Shown here: positions 56,093 through 63,996 of the stretch, in pieces | How the letters are laid out: each line of letters starts with the position of its first letter | Numbering within the stretch: position 1 is the first letter of the stretch | Assembly (NCBI RefSeq): GCF_051020515.1 | Contig: NZ_CP194857.1 | Coordinates: 3,534,001-3,598,000, forward strand | DNA from: CALKWS01 sp051020515 | Lineage (GTDB): Bacteria; Actinomycetota; Actinomycetes; Actinomycetales; Beutenbergiaceae | DNA: 64,000 nt | Direction: 5' to 3' | The notes under the pieces: generated by a model | Databases searched by the model: none | Told to the model about the DNA's origin: nothing | Seen by the model: only the letters and a program-made list of their open reading frames with translations | Made by a program: the position numbers and the translations under genes

Positions 56093-56335
56093 TCAGCCCC
56101 CGGCGAAGGGCGGCAGCACGTCCACGGTGGCGCCGGCGGGCACCGGATCCTGGGCCGAGGACGACCGGCGCCCGTTGACCAGGATCGAGCACCGGTCCAG
56201 CACGGCGCCGGTGCCCGGACCACCGTGTGCGGTCAGGTCCCGGAGCAGGTCACCGACCGTGCCTGCGGCGGACTGCACCTCGGTCCGTCCGATCATCTCG
56301 GCAGCGACGGCGAACAGCCGCACCCGCACACTCAT
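56093..56335 (-). CDS. moaD: molybdopterin synthase sulfur carrier subunit
   Basis: MoaD is a ubiquitin-fold sulfur carrier of 80 residues. It has VRVRLFAVAAEMIGRTEVQ, SILVNGRRSS and the terminal VLPPFAGG, where the Gly-Gly is adenylated and thiocarboxylated, probably by the MoeZ-like protein encoded in the same minus-strand operon. It overlaps the moaC stop by four bases. Confidence 0.93.
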   Translation of the reverse strand: MSVRVRLFAVAAEMIGRTEVQSAAGTVGDLLRDLTAHGGPGTGAVLDRCSILVNGRRSSSAQDPVPAGATVDVLPPFAGG

Positions 56336-56883
56336 GCCGTCCTCCGCGATCCATCCGCGGGCGCCGCGCCGCCCGCCGCGCCCACCGCCGGCGCCGGTGG
56401 CCCGTCGCCTGCCTCCTCACGGCGCCAGGACCCGGACCGGCCGCCGTCCTTGGCCTCGAGGCGTACGTCGGAGATCCAGGTGGCCCGGTCGATGCCCTTG
56501 ACCATGTCCACGACCGCCAGGCCCGCTACCGACGCCGCGGTGAGGGCTTCCATCTCCACCCCGGTGCGGTCCGCGGTGCGAACCGTGGCGACGATGCGCA
56601 CCCCGCCCTCGGCCGGCTCGACGTCAACGTTCGCCCCGTGCACCCCGATCACATGGGCCAGCGGCAACAGATCCGCACACTTCTTGGCGGCGTTGATTCC
56701 CGCGATCCTGGCCACGGCGAACACATCGCCCTTCGGTGCGGTGCCGTCGTGCAGATGGCCCATCACCTCAGCGTTGCAGTGCACGAACGCACTGGCCGTT
56801 GCCGACCGGATCGTGGGTGACTTCTCGGTGACATCGACCATTCGGGCGTGGCCCGCGTGGTCCAGGTGGGTGAAGGCGGTCAT
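56332..56883 (-). CDS. moaC: cyclic pyranopterin monophosphate synthase MoaC
   Basis: MoaC converts the MoaA product to cyclic pyranopterin monophosphate. The 183-residue protein has MVDVTEKSPTIRSATA, AKKCADLLPLAHVIGV, RTADRTGVEMEALTAASVAG and VVDMVKGIDRATWI. The last 30 residues are a Gly/Ala/Pro-rich tail not needed by the family. It overlaps moeA by four bases. Confidence 0.95.
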   Translation of the reverse strand: MTAFTHLDHAGHARMVDVTEKSPTIRSATASAFVHCNAEVMGHLHDGTAPKGDVFAVARIAGINAAKKCADLLPLAHVIGVHGANVDVEPAEGGVRIVATVRTADRTGVEMEALTAASVAGLAVVDMVKGIDRATWISDVRLEAKDGGRSGSWRREEAGDGPPAPAVGAAGGAAPADGSRRTA

Positions 56884-58139
56884 AGGTGTCCTCCCGGTTC
56901 GACGACGGCCTCGACGATGTCGCCGGGCTCGACATGATCGACGTGCCCGGGCACGATGGCGTACCCGTTGGCCCGTGCGAGGCTGGCCACCAGGTGCGAC
57001 TGGGACCCGTGCCTGGCGGTCGGGCTGATCTCGGCGTGCCCATCGGCGCCGTGCCGCACCCGGGCGGGCAGGTACTGGTCACGCACCGGTGGGGTGCGCC
57101 ATCCCTGGGTGACACGGGCCGGCACTGTGGCGGGCAACACGACGTCCGGCGGTGCACCGTGCAGCAACTGCAGCGCCGGCCGGACGAACACGTGGAAGGA
57201 CACCCATGCGCTGACCGGGTTCCCGGGCAGGCCGAACAGCCACGCGCCGCCGTACCGGCCGAACGCCTGGGGCTTGCCCGGCTGCATCGCGACCTTGCTG
57301 AAGGTGACCTCCTCGGAGCCGGCGAACACGCGAGTCAACGGGTCGTAGGCGCCGGCGCTGACTCCCCCGGTCAGCACGATCACATCCGCCTGCGGCTCAA
57401 CCTGGGCCAGGTGGTCGGCCAGTTCGGCGGGGTCGTCCCCGACCGGTGCGGCGCTCACCACCTCGGCACCTGCCTGGCGGGCCAGCGCACTGATGAGTAA
57501 CGAGTTGGAGTCCGGGATCTGGCCCCGGGCCAGGTCCGCGCCCGGTGGCAGCAGTTCGCTGCCGGTGGCGATGACGGCGACCTTCGCCCGAGGGTGCACG
57601 CCGACCCTGCCCTGGCCGGTGGAGGCCAGCGAGGCCAAAGCCGTCGCGTTGAGGTACGTGCCGGCCGGGGCGACGAGGTCCCCTGGCATCATGTCCCCGC
57701 CGGCGGATCGCACGTGCCGGCCGTGCGTCTGGGGCTGGTTGACGGTCACGGTCGCGGCGAGTGCGCCGTGCGGGTCGGTGCGGTCGGTGTGCTCCAGTTG
57801 CACCACGGTGTCGGCGTCGGTGGGCAGCACCGCCCCGGTCATGATCCGGGCCGCCTGCCCCTGCCCCAGCGCAGGGTCCAGGCCGCTGCCCGCGGGCAGG
57901 TCGGCGACGACGTCGAGCGTGACCGGAGTGTCTGCGGCTGCACCGGCCACGTCGGCGAACCGGACGGCGTAACCGTCCATGGCCGAGTTGTCCCATGGCG
58001 GAACCGGGAAGCGCGCGTGCACAGCTTCGACGAGGCGTAGGCCGTGGGCCTCGGTGAGCGGGAGGTGCTGGGCCGTCAGCGGCCGCATCCCGGACAGGAT
58101 CCGCTCGCGCTGGTCGGACACCGCGATCAGGTCACTCAT
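56880..58139 (-). CDS. moeA: molybdopterin molybdotransferase MoeA
   Basis: MoeA inserts molybdate into adenylated molybdopterin. The 419-residue protein has PVPPWDNSAMDGYAVRFADV, GQAARIMTGAVLPTDADTVV, VIATGSELLPPGADL, VIVLTGGVSAGAYDP and FGLPGNPVSAWVSFHVFVRP, covering the four domains of the family. ATGA overlaps join it to moeZ upstream and moaC downstream. Confidence 0.95.
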   Translation of the reverse strand: MSDLIAVSDQRERILSGMRPLTAQHLPLTEAHGLRLVEAVHARFPVPPWDNSAMDGYAVRFADVAGAAADTPVTLDVVADLPAGSGLDPALGQGQAARIMTGAVLPTDADTVVQLEHTDRTDPHGALAATVTVNQPQTHGRHVRSAGGDMMPGDLVAPAGTYLNATALASLASTGQGRVGVHPRAKVAVIATGSELLPPGADLARGQIPDSNSLLISALARQAGAEVVSAAPVGDDPAELADHLAQVEPQADVIVLTGGVSAGAYDPLTRVFAGSEEVTFSKVAMQPGKPQAFGRYGGAWLFGLPGNPVSAWVSFHVFVRPALQLLHGAPPDVVLPATVPARVTQGWRTPPVRDQYLPARVRHGADGHAEISPTARHGSQSHLVASLARANGYAIVPGHVDHVEPGDIVEAVVEPGGHL

Positions 58140-59362
58140 ACCAGCTTCGGTTCCTGGCGTAGGTGGTCCACCGTTCCGGGGGCCAGCACCGCACTGGTCC
58201 AGCCCGCCCGGATGAGCAAGCGGGTGGCCCGTGCAGCTCGGACACCTGCGGAGCAGTAGGTGACCACATCCTGCTCATCGTCCAGTCCGGCCCGGCGCAG
58301 CAGGTCCGTGACCGCCTGCGTCTGGTCTGCCCCCCGGGCTGCCTGCAGCAGCGCGCTGATCGGCACGTTCACTGCTCCGGGCAACGCGTCATGGGCGGCC
58401 TCATCGGGCTCGCGCACGTCGAGCAGCACCGTCGCGGCTTTGTCGGTCCGGTCCCGGCGCTGCTGGAATGCACTCAGGTCCAGGGTGGTGACCCCATCCG
58501 GTGGCCGGACCGCCCCCAGGGGGTCCCCGACTGCGGCGCCGGGCGCGGACGCAGTTGCGCCCATCGCCGGCACGGCCTCATCGTCGCCCCGGCCGGTGTG
58601 CAACGGAACCTCGTGAACTCGCATCGTGAGCGCGTCGATGACGGCGACCCGGCCCAGCAGCACCTGGCCCATCCCGGTGATGAGTTTGATCGCCTCGGTG
58701 GCCATCATCGAGCCGGCGATGCCGCACAGGGACCCGATCACCCCGGCCTCAGCACACGAGGGCACCGTGCCCGGCGCCGGCGGCCGGGGGAACAGGTCAC
58801 GCATCGTGACCGGCGCGGCGGGTGAGGGTGGCGTGGACCAGAACACCGACACCTGGGCGTCGAAACGCAGCACCGAACCCCACACCAGCGGGATCGCCAA
58901 CTCCGCGCAGGTGTCTGCCACCAGATAGCGGGTGGCGAAGGTGTCGGTCCCGTCCAGTACCAGATCGTGCCCGGTGAGGATCCGGGCCGCGTTGTCATCG
59001 GTAAGCCGCTCTTCGTGCAGTCGCACCTGTGCACCGGGGTTGAGCCCGAGCACCCGCCGCCGGGCGTTCTGCGCCTTGGAGGATCCGAGGTCTTCATGGG
59101 CGTGGATCACCTGCCGGTGCAGGTTCGAGGCCTCGACCGCGTCGTCGTCGATGATCGTCAGGCTGCCGACCCCGGCAGCGGCCAGGTACTGCAGCACGGG
59201 TGCACCGAGTCCTCCGGCTCCCACCACCAGCACGCGGGCGGCTGCGAGACGGCGCTGGCCGATCTCACCGAACTCCGGCAACAGCGTCTGACGCGCGGTG
59301 CGGGCCGCTTCCGTCGCGGACAGAGCCGGCACCGGTTCGACCAGGGGCGGCAGGGACGTCAT
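58136..59362 (-). CDS. moeZ: MoeZ-type adenylyltransferase/sulfurtransferase (ThiF-rhodanese)
   Basis: A ThiF/MoeB E1-like domain (VLVVGAGGLGAPVLQYLAAA, VEASNLHRQVIHA, VLDGTDTFATRYLV, GTVPSCAEAGVIGSLCG) is followed from about residue 290 by a rhodanese domain with the active Cys in VVTYCSAGVRAARAT. It should adenylate MoaD and transfer sulfur to it. The zinc-binding CxxC pairs of E. coli MoeB are absent (RDLFPRPPAPG where CYRC is usual), as in mycobacterial MoeZ. ATG 59362 follows TAGACT by six bases. Confidence 0.92.
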   Translation of the reverse strand: MTSLPPLVEPVPALSATEAARTARQTLLPEFGEIGQRRLAAARVLVVGAGGLGAPVLQYLAAAGVGSLTIIDDDAVEASNLHRQVIHAHEDLGSSKAQNARRRVLGLNPGAQVRLHEERLTDDNAARILTGHDLVLDGTDTFATRYLVADTCAELAIPLVWGSVLRFDAQVSVFWSTPPSPAAPVTMRDLFPRPPAPGTVPSCAEAGVIGSLCGIAGSMMATEAIKLITGMGQVLLGRVAVIDALTMRVHEVPLHTGRGDDEAVPAMGATASAPGAAVGDPLGAVRPPDGVTTLDLSAFQQRRDRTDKAATVLLDVREPDEAAHDALPGAVNVPISALLQAARGADQTQAVTDLLRRAGLDDEQDVVTYCSAGVRAARATRLLIRAGWTSAVLAPGTVDHLRQEPKLV

Positions 59363-59368
59363 CGCTTC

Positions 59369-59374
59369 AGTCTA
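59369..59374 (-). promoter_or_regulatory. -10 box TAGACT of leaderless moeZ promoter
   Basis: TAGACT lies six bases before ATG 59362 in the short spacer after the nitrite reductase gene. It would drive moeZ-moeA-moaC-moaD independently. Confidence 0.5.
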
Positions 59375-59401
59375 GGTCTGAAAAACTCCACGTGCCCTCG
59401 C

Positions 59402-62179
59402 CTACTCGGTCACCGTGACGATCCCCGAGGCACCTCGTTCGGCATCAGCCATCACGTGGTTGACCATCGGGTAGTTCCCGGCCTCGCCGAAGACGGTCTC
59501 GACGAACCCGCCCTGAGCCACCGCGACCGAGAGCGCCTGACTGCCGCCGCCGGTGTTGCCGAAGGCGTCCACCCCGCGGTTCAGGTGGTAGCCGCCCTCG
59601 TGGAAGACGGTGTCGAACTGCGAACCGACGATGTGGAAACTGCTGCCCCGGTTGGGGCCGGCGTTGAGCACCCAGAACCGCACCCGCTCCCCCACCCGTG
59701 CCGGGAGCGGCTGCTGACGGTACTGGAAGGCGATGCCGTTGAACGCGACCGCATCGGCGGAGCCGGCCCGGGCGCGGTCGGCGTCCACCTCGGCAGCGTT
59801 GCCCCGCCCGTGCCCGCTCGCCCGGAGGTAGGCCTCGGACTGGACCAGCACGTAGTTGCGGTCCACCGGCTCCAGGTCGTCGGGTTCGATGATGACCGCC
59901 CCGAACATGCCGGCCCCGATGTGGCTGGTCATCGGGTCGGTGCCGCAGTGATAGAGCCAGATCCCGGCCATCCCGGCAGTGAAGCGGTAGACCAGCGACT
60001 CCCCCGGGGCGATCGTGCGCATCGGCTCGTCGGGGGCCAGCGACCCCGCGTGGAAGTCGATCGAGTGCCCGATCGTGCCGTCGTTGACCAGGGTGATCTC
60101 GAAGACGTCCCCGACCCGCCCGTGCACCGTGGGACCGGGTACCTGACCGTTGAAGGTCCATCGGCGCTGCCATACTCCCGGGGCCACCTCCAGCTCCACC
60201 TCCTGGGCCGTCAGGGTGAGCTCGTGGACGGTGCCCGCGTCGGTGTCCAGCGGCGGCAGCTCGGGATCGACGAAGCCGGTGACTTCTGCCGCGTCGGGCA
60301 GGATCGACGGTCGTGGCCCGTCGGCATCGCCCTGCCCGCCTCCGTGCCTGGCGTGGCCGTGCCCGCCCGCCGCGGCGACGTCGTCATCGTCCCCTTCCGG
60401 CCCGGCCTGGTCGGCCGGCACCGGCGTACCGTCGGCGCCGACCGCGCTGACGGTGAGCACCATTCCCATCTGCCGGTGCCCCACGATGGTGCACCAGCCC
60501 TCCAACGACCCGGAGATGACACCGGCCTCCAACGTGGCCGACTCCCCGGTGGCCAGCCGCGGCGTCTGCTCACCGCCCAGGATCAGGTCGTGTACGTCGG
60601 AGGTGTCCTCATTGATCAGTTCGATCACGAGGCTGTTCCCCGCGGGGACCTCGATGTGGTCGGGGCTGAACCGCATGTCGTCGGCCACCACCTGCACGGT
60701 CGTGGTCCGCCCGGTCGGGACGACGTCCTCGGCCGCGCCGGTCCCCGCAGTACCGGCGGGAGTGCCCAGACCGGCGGCGGCCGGATCCATACCCACCCCC
60801 ACGGCGGTCGCCACCGCCAGCGCGGTGATCGCCCCCACGAACTGCCCGCCCCGCCAGAACGGGCCCCGAGCATGCTCCCGGGACACCGCCACGGTGCTCT
60901 CAGTGCGCTCGGCGCTCCCGGCATCGGCAGCCGCTGCCTCCTGTTCCTCGCGCAGTGCCCGGCGGGCCCGGATCGCCCCGAGCATCAACGGGATGAACCA
61001 GGCCAGACCGGCCAGCGTCACCACCGAGGTGGTCACCCGCACGGCACTGGGCACCGGGAGCAGGAAGATGACCAGGCCGAGGTTGATGAGGACCAGGCGG
61101 GCGGCACCGGCCCGGTTGAACCACCATTGGGTGGTCCGCACCGCCACCGGGCCCCCACCCAGCACCACCGGGATCAGGTAGGACATCGCGCCGGTGAGGA
61201 GCTGCGCGGCGAAGCCCGCCACGATCACCGCCACGACGGGGCCGAACCCGGCGGTCAGTTCCCCCCAGGTCGAACTCATCATGGTGTTCAGCGTCAGCCA
61301 CCCCAGACCGACCACCGCCCAGATCATCGCGGCGGCCACCGAGGCCGGGGCGAACTCGCGCGGCGGACGGGTGCGCGCGGGCCGCACCAGCGCCCGGCCC
61401 CACCAGACCAGCGCCAGAACGTAGGCCGACAATCCCGCGCCGACCACGGCCAGCACACCGGCCAGCGCCCCGGTCAGGACCACCACCAGGGCCGCGCCGA
61501 ACACCGGGAGAGCCCGCTTGGCCAGGCGCTCGGCCCGCTCGTCCATCCGGGTGCGCAGCATCGTGGGCCACAGCGTGATCAGCGTGCCGGTCACGGTGAG
61601 TCCCACCCAGCCGAGCACATTCAGCATCGAGTGCGCCAGGAGCAGTTGGCCGTGCAGGGGGTCGGGGTACCCGCGCGCCAGCAGCACCCCGAACAGTGCG
61701 CCGACCGGGAGGAAGGCGGCCGCGGCCAGGTAGTAGTGCACGGTGATCCGCATCCGGCCCGGCAGCGCGTGCCGCAGCCGGCGCCACAGCGCCAGGAAGT
61801 GCGCCACCACAGCGGTGACCACCAGGACCGCGCCGGCCACCGTGAGGGGCCAGATCGTGGTGGGCACCCCGACCATCACCGTTGTGACACCCACCAGCAG
61901 GGTGGCCAACCGCCGGGACTGACGACGGCGGTCATCCAGTTCTGTGGGAGTCTTCAGCAGGGCCTGGGCGAAGTAGACGCTCCAGACCATGATCGAGTGG
62001 GTGGCGGCGCCCAGCAGCACCAGGTGCACCATCAGCCAGCGGGACTCGGGCACGAACGGGTGGGCGATGGCCATGATCACCGCCATAGCGAGCCACAGCA
62101 GGGCGGGCCGGTCCCGCATCGCCCAGACGCCCCGTGTGGTGGACGCACCCGCCTGCGGCGGGGAGGTGGTTGTTCTCAT
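59402..62179 (-). CDS. nirK: membrane-anchored cupredoxin-copper nitrite reductase fusion
   Basis: This 925-residue protein has three parts. Residues 1-440 hold about ten membrane helices with conserved His (IMAIAHPFVPESRW, LLGAATHSIMVW, TVHYYLAAAAFLP, LLAHSMLNVLGW), like NnrS/heme-copper-type domains. After another helix a cupredoxin domain follows with type-1 copper ligands in DVHDLILG and GWCTIVGHRQMGM. The last 270 residues are a copper nitrite reductase: type-1/type-2 His in IGHSIDFHAG (catalytic Asp), WLYHCGTDPMTSHIGAGMFG, SSFHIVG, and the type-2 His in YPMVNHVMADAE. A His/Gly-rich linker joins the last two. ATG 62179 overlaps the previous gene. Confidence 0.88.
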   Translation of the reverse strand: MRTTTSPPQAGASTTRGVWAMRDRPALLWLAMAVIMAIAHPFVPESRWLMVHLVLLGAATHSIMVWSVYFAQALLKTPTELDDRRRQSRRLATLLVGVTTVMVGVPTTIWPLTVAGAVLVVTAVVAHFLALWRRLRHALPGRMRITVHYYLAAAAFLPVGALFGVLLARGYPDPLHGQLLLAHSMLNVLGWVGLTVTGTLITLWPTMLRTRMDERAERLAKRALPVFGAALVVVLTGALAGVLAVVGAGLSAYVLALVWWGRALVRPARTRPPREFAPASVAAAMIWAVVGLGWLTLNTMMSSTWGELTAGFGPVVAVIVAGFAAQLLTGAMSYLIPVVLGGGPVAVRTTQWWFNRAGAARLVLINLGLVIFLLPVPSAVRVTTSVVTLAGLAWFIPLMLGAIRARRALREEQEAAAADAGSAERTESTVAVSREHARGPFWRGGQFVGAITALAVATAVGVGMDPAAAGLGTPAGTAGTGAAEDVVPTGRTTTVQVVADDMRFSPDHIEVPAGNSLVIELINEDTSDVHDLILGGEQTPRLATGESATLEAGVISGSLEGWCTIVGHRQMGMVLTVSAVGADGTPVPADQAGPEGDDDDVAAAGGHGHARHGGGQGDADGPRPSILPDAAEVTGFVDPELPPLDTDAGTVHELTLTAQEVELEVAPGVWQRRWTFNGQVPGPTVHGRVGDVFEITLVNDGTIGHSIDFHAGSLAPDEPMRTIAPGESLVYRFTAGMAGIWLYHCGTDPMTSHIGAGMFGAVIIEPDDLEPVDRNYVLVQSEAYLRASGHGRGNAAEVDADRARAGSADAVAFNGIAFQYRQQPLPARVGERVRFWVLNAGPNRGSSFHIVGSQFDTVFHEGGYHLNRGVDAFGNTGGGSQALSVAVAQGGFVETVFGEAGNYPMVNHVMADAERGASGIVTVTE

Positions 62180-63309
62180 GCCCGGGCCGCCGGTGTCGTT
62201 CGGCTCCTGCCGGCCCAGACCGCCACGCCCACCGCGCTGAGTGCCAGCAGCAGCAATGCCGCGATCGTCAACAGGCCCCCGACCTGCCACACCGTGTTCA
62301 CTTCCGTCACCATTCCCAACGTGCGAACCACCATCCCGGCGTGCAGCACCGCCAGTGGCGCCCACAACACCGGGTGGTAGGGCAGCGAGATCCTCAGTAC
62401 CGCCGGCAGGATCACCGGGGCGTGCGCCAACACCATCGACATGCCGAAGCCCAGAAAGATCCCGTGCACCACCAGGTCATACCAGTGCGGCACCCAGGCC
62501 GGTCCACCGATCATCCAGACCAGGCCCGCCAGGGCCAGCCACGCGTACCCGGCGAGCATCGCGGCCGCGGCAAACCTGGGCAAGCCCTTGGCCCGAACCA
62601 TCCGGCGGGCCACATCATGCCACCCGAGGTAAGCGGCCAGGAGGAGCAGCGTGAGACCGAAGCCCGCCGCTCCCGCACGGGAGAAGACCATGGTCGCCAA
62701 CGACGCGAGAACCAGCGCACCGGCCAGCGTCAGGACGATCGGCTCGGCCCAGCGGGACAGGGAGATCCGGGCCAGTTCCACCCGTTCGGCGACGATGGTG
62801 AGCACGATGAATCCGGACAACAGCGCGACCAGGTCCACGATCTCAACCCGGATCCAGAACGCGGCCGCGAACAGGGCCAGCAACGCACCGAGCAGTTGCA
62901 CCAGCACGGTGTTGTCCCAGGACCGCCGCCAGAGTTGCACGTAGACCGCGCACAGCACGGCCGCCCCGTTGACCAGTAGCAACTGGCCCAGCACCGCCGG
63001 TGCCGGGCTGAGCAGCGCCAGCCCGCCGCCACCGAGCAACGTCGGTGCGAGGAAGCCCCAGGCGCTCCGCAGCGCCACCGCGCGCTCAAGTGAGATCAGG
63101 GCGCCCAGGAAGCCCAGCACCATCAGCATGCCGTGCAGCACGGGCAGGCCCGCCGAGGTCGCCGGGGCGGGCAGGCCCAGCAGCAGCAGGGCGGCATTCA
63201 GCCCGGCGAGCATGCTCACGCCGGCGGCTGACAGCAGTACCAGCCGGCCCGCTCTCGTGCTACGGCCGGTTCCGGTCGCCGGTCGGACCGGTGGCGCCGT
63301 CGTCGTCAA
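62176..63309 (-). CDS. NnrS-like heme/copper membrane protein
   Basis: This 377-residue membrane protein with about twelve hydrophobic segments has His residues in or near the membrane at VLHGMLMVLGFLGALISLER, YLGWHDVARRMVRAKG, LVVHGIFLGFGMSMVLAHAP and YHPVLWAPLAVLHAGMVVR. This pattern fits the NnrS family, which relieves nitrosative stress during denitrification. TTG 63309 with GGAGAGG ahead is the only plausible start and is rare. It overlaps the nitrite reductase ATG by four bases, so both are made together. Confidence 0.75.
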   Translation of the reverse strand: MTTTAPPVRPATGTGRSTRAGRLVLLSAAGVSMLAGLNAALLLLGLPAPATSAGLPVLHGMLMVLGFLGALISLERAVALRSAWGFLAPTLLGGGGLALLSPAPAVLGQLLLVNGAAVLCAVYVQLWRRSWDNTVLVQLLGALLALFAAAFWIRVEIVDLVALLSGFIVLTIVAERVELARISLSRWAEPIVLTLAGALVLASLATMVFSRAGAAGFGLTLLLLAAYLGWHDVARRMVRAKGLPRFAAAAMLAGYAWLALAGLVWMIGGPAWVPHWYDLVVHGIFLGFGMSMVLAHAPVILPAVLRISLPYHPVLWAPLAVLHAGMVVRTLGMVTEVNTVWQVGGLLTIAALLLLALSAVGVAVWAGRSRTTPAARA

Positions 63310-63322
63310 TGACCTCTCCGTG

Positions 63323-63619
63323 CTAGTCGCGCTGCAGCCGCAGCCGCCAAGCCTCCGGGCCCTCCTCCAGGTAGGTCACCGAGATGCTGCCGGCCTCCCG
63401 TTCGGCGATCTGGGCCAGCAACGGCTTGGGGTCGTGCGGGGCTACCAGCACCATCGCCTCACCGGAACCGATCGCTGACAGCGCACCGAACACGCTCCCA
63501 TGCCGGATCCGGTGCGGGATGGGGCGTACATCCAGTTCGGGCAGGTCACCATCGTGCTCACCGCAGGCGCACCCGGCGGGCTCCTGGATCACGTTCAGCA
63601 TCGGGCGGACGTCGGTCAT
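63323..63619 (-). CDS. DUF2249-domain protein
   Basis: This 98-residue protein is a single DUF2249 domain: ELDVRPIPHRIRHGSVFGAL, EAMVLVAPHDPKPLLAQIA and a C-terminal strand WRLRLQR. The N-terminus carries CACGEHDG, a possible metal site. DUF2249 proteins occur with denitrification and NO-response genes; a biochemical role is not established. ATG 63619 has GAGGAG eight bases ahead. It is first in the operon with the NnrS-like gene and nirK. Confidence 0.85.
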   Translation of the reverse strand: MTDVRPMLNVIQEPAGCACGEHDGDLPELDVRPIPHRIRHGSVFGALSAIGSGEAMVLVAPHDPKPLLAQIAEREAGSISVTYLEEGPEAWRLRLQRD

Positions 63620-63894
63620 CGCTGGCTCCTCGGGTGAGCGTCGGGCTGGGACGCCCAATTATTACATATCCGAGTTGTGCAAATCCCCGCGCCGCCACGA
63701 CACCCCTCACGCGCCCCGGGCGCACCGCGCTGGAGACCTGTCGCGCTGCCGGGCCGGAGCCGCGATGCGTCCTGGAAATCCGGTCGGGAATACGCACGCG
63801 ACGCAGCCGGCAAATGCCCGAACGGTCATCCCGGTGCATTCTCCGCGACTGTTGGAATAGAGCGCTCAAGCCGCATTTTCCCAAGGCCGGCGTT
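63620..63894. promoter_or_regulatory. gene-free spacer before the denitrification operon
   Basis: No supported gene is seen. An unusually AT-rich segment at 63655-63690 contains, on the minus strand, TTGCACAA and TATGTAATAATT, so it probably holds the promoter of the DUF2249-nirK operon, about 40 bases before its start. TTG-N2-CAA could be half of an Fnr/Crp-type site, but the match is too weak to name. The rest is ordinary high-GC sequence. Confidence 0.35.
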
Positions 63895-63922
63895 GCCGAA
63901 TTCAATGGTCAATTGATTCGGC
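63895..63922 (+). promoter_or_regulatory. inverted repeat upstream of the last promoter
   Basis: GCCGAATTCAAT, loop GGTCA, ATTGATTCGGC form an inverted repeat of 11 pairs with one bulged T, ending eight bases before a -35 box. The position suits an operator for the gene starting at 63997. Confidence 0.5.
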
Positions 63923-63930
63923 AGGAACGC

Positions 63931-63959
63931 TTGCGGGGGCCCCGGGATCGGCCTAGATT
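63931..63959 (+). promoter_or_regulatory. promoter TTGCGG-N17-TAGATT
   Basis: TTGCGG (63931-63936), a 17-base spacer and TAGATT (63954-63959) form a good promoter. Transcription would start near 63966, about 30 bases before ATG 63997. Confidence 0.6.
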
Positions 63960-63996
63960 GCTCGTGAGGGCAGTTCCTTCAAATTGCGAGGATCCA

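Noticed and set aside
58967..62380. Very long open frame on the plus strand opposite the nitrite reductase gene
   Set aside because: It is a mirror of the high-GC coding strand, with low-complexity His/Gln/Gly/Arg composition and no domain, while the opposite frame has every copper ligand.
63655..63690. Fnr/Crp-type site before the DUF2249-nirK operon
   Set aside because: TTGTGCAA-like half sites are present but not at the 14-16 base spacing of a known class; kept only as an AT-rich promoter region.
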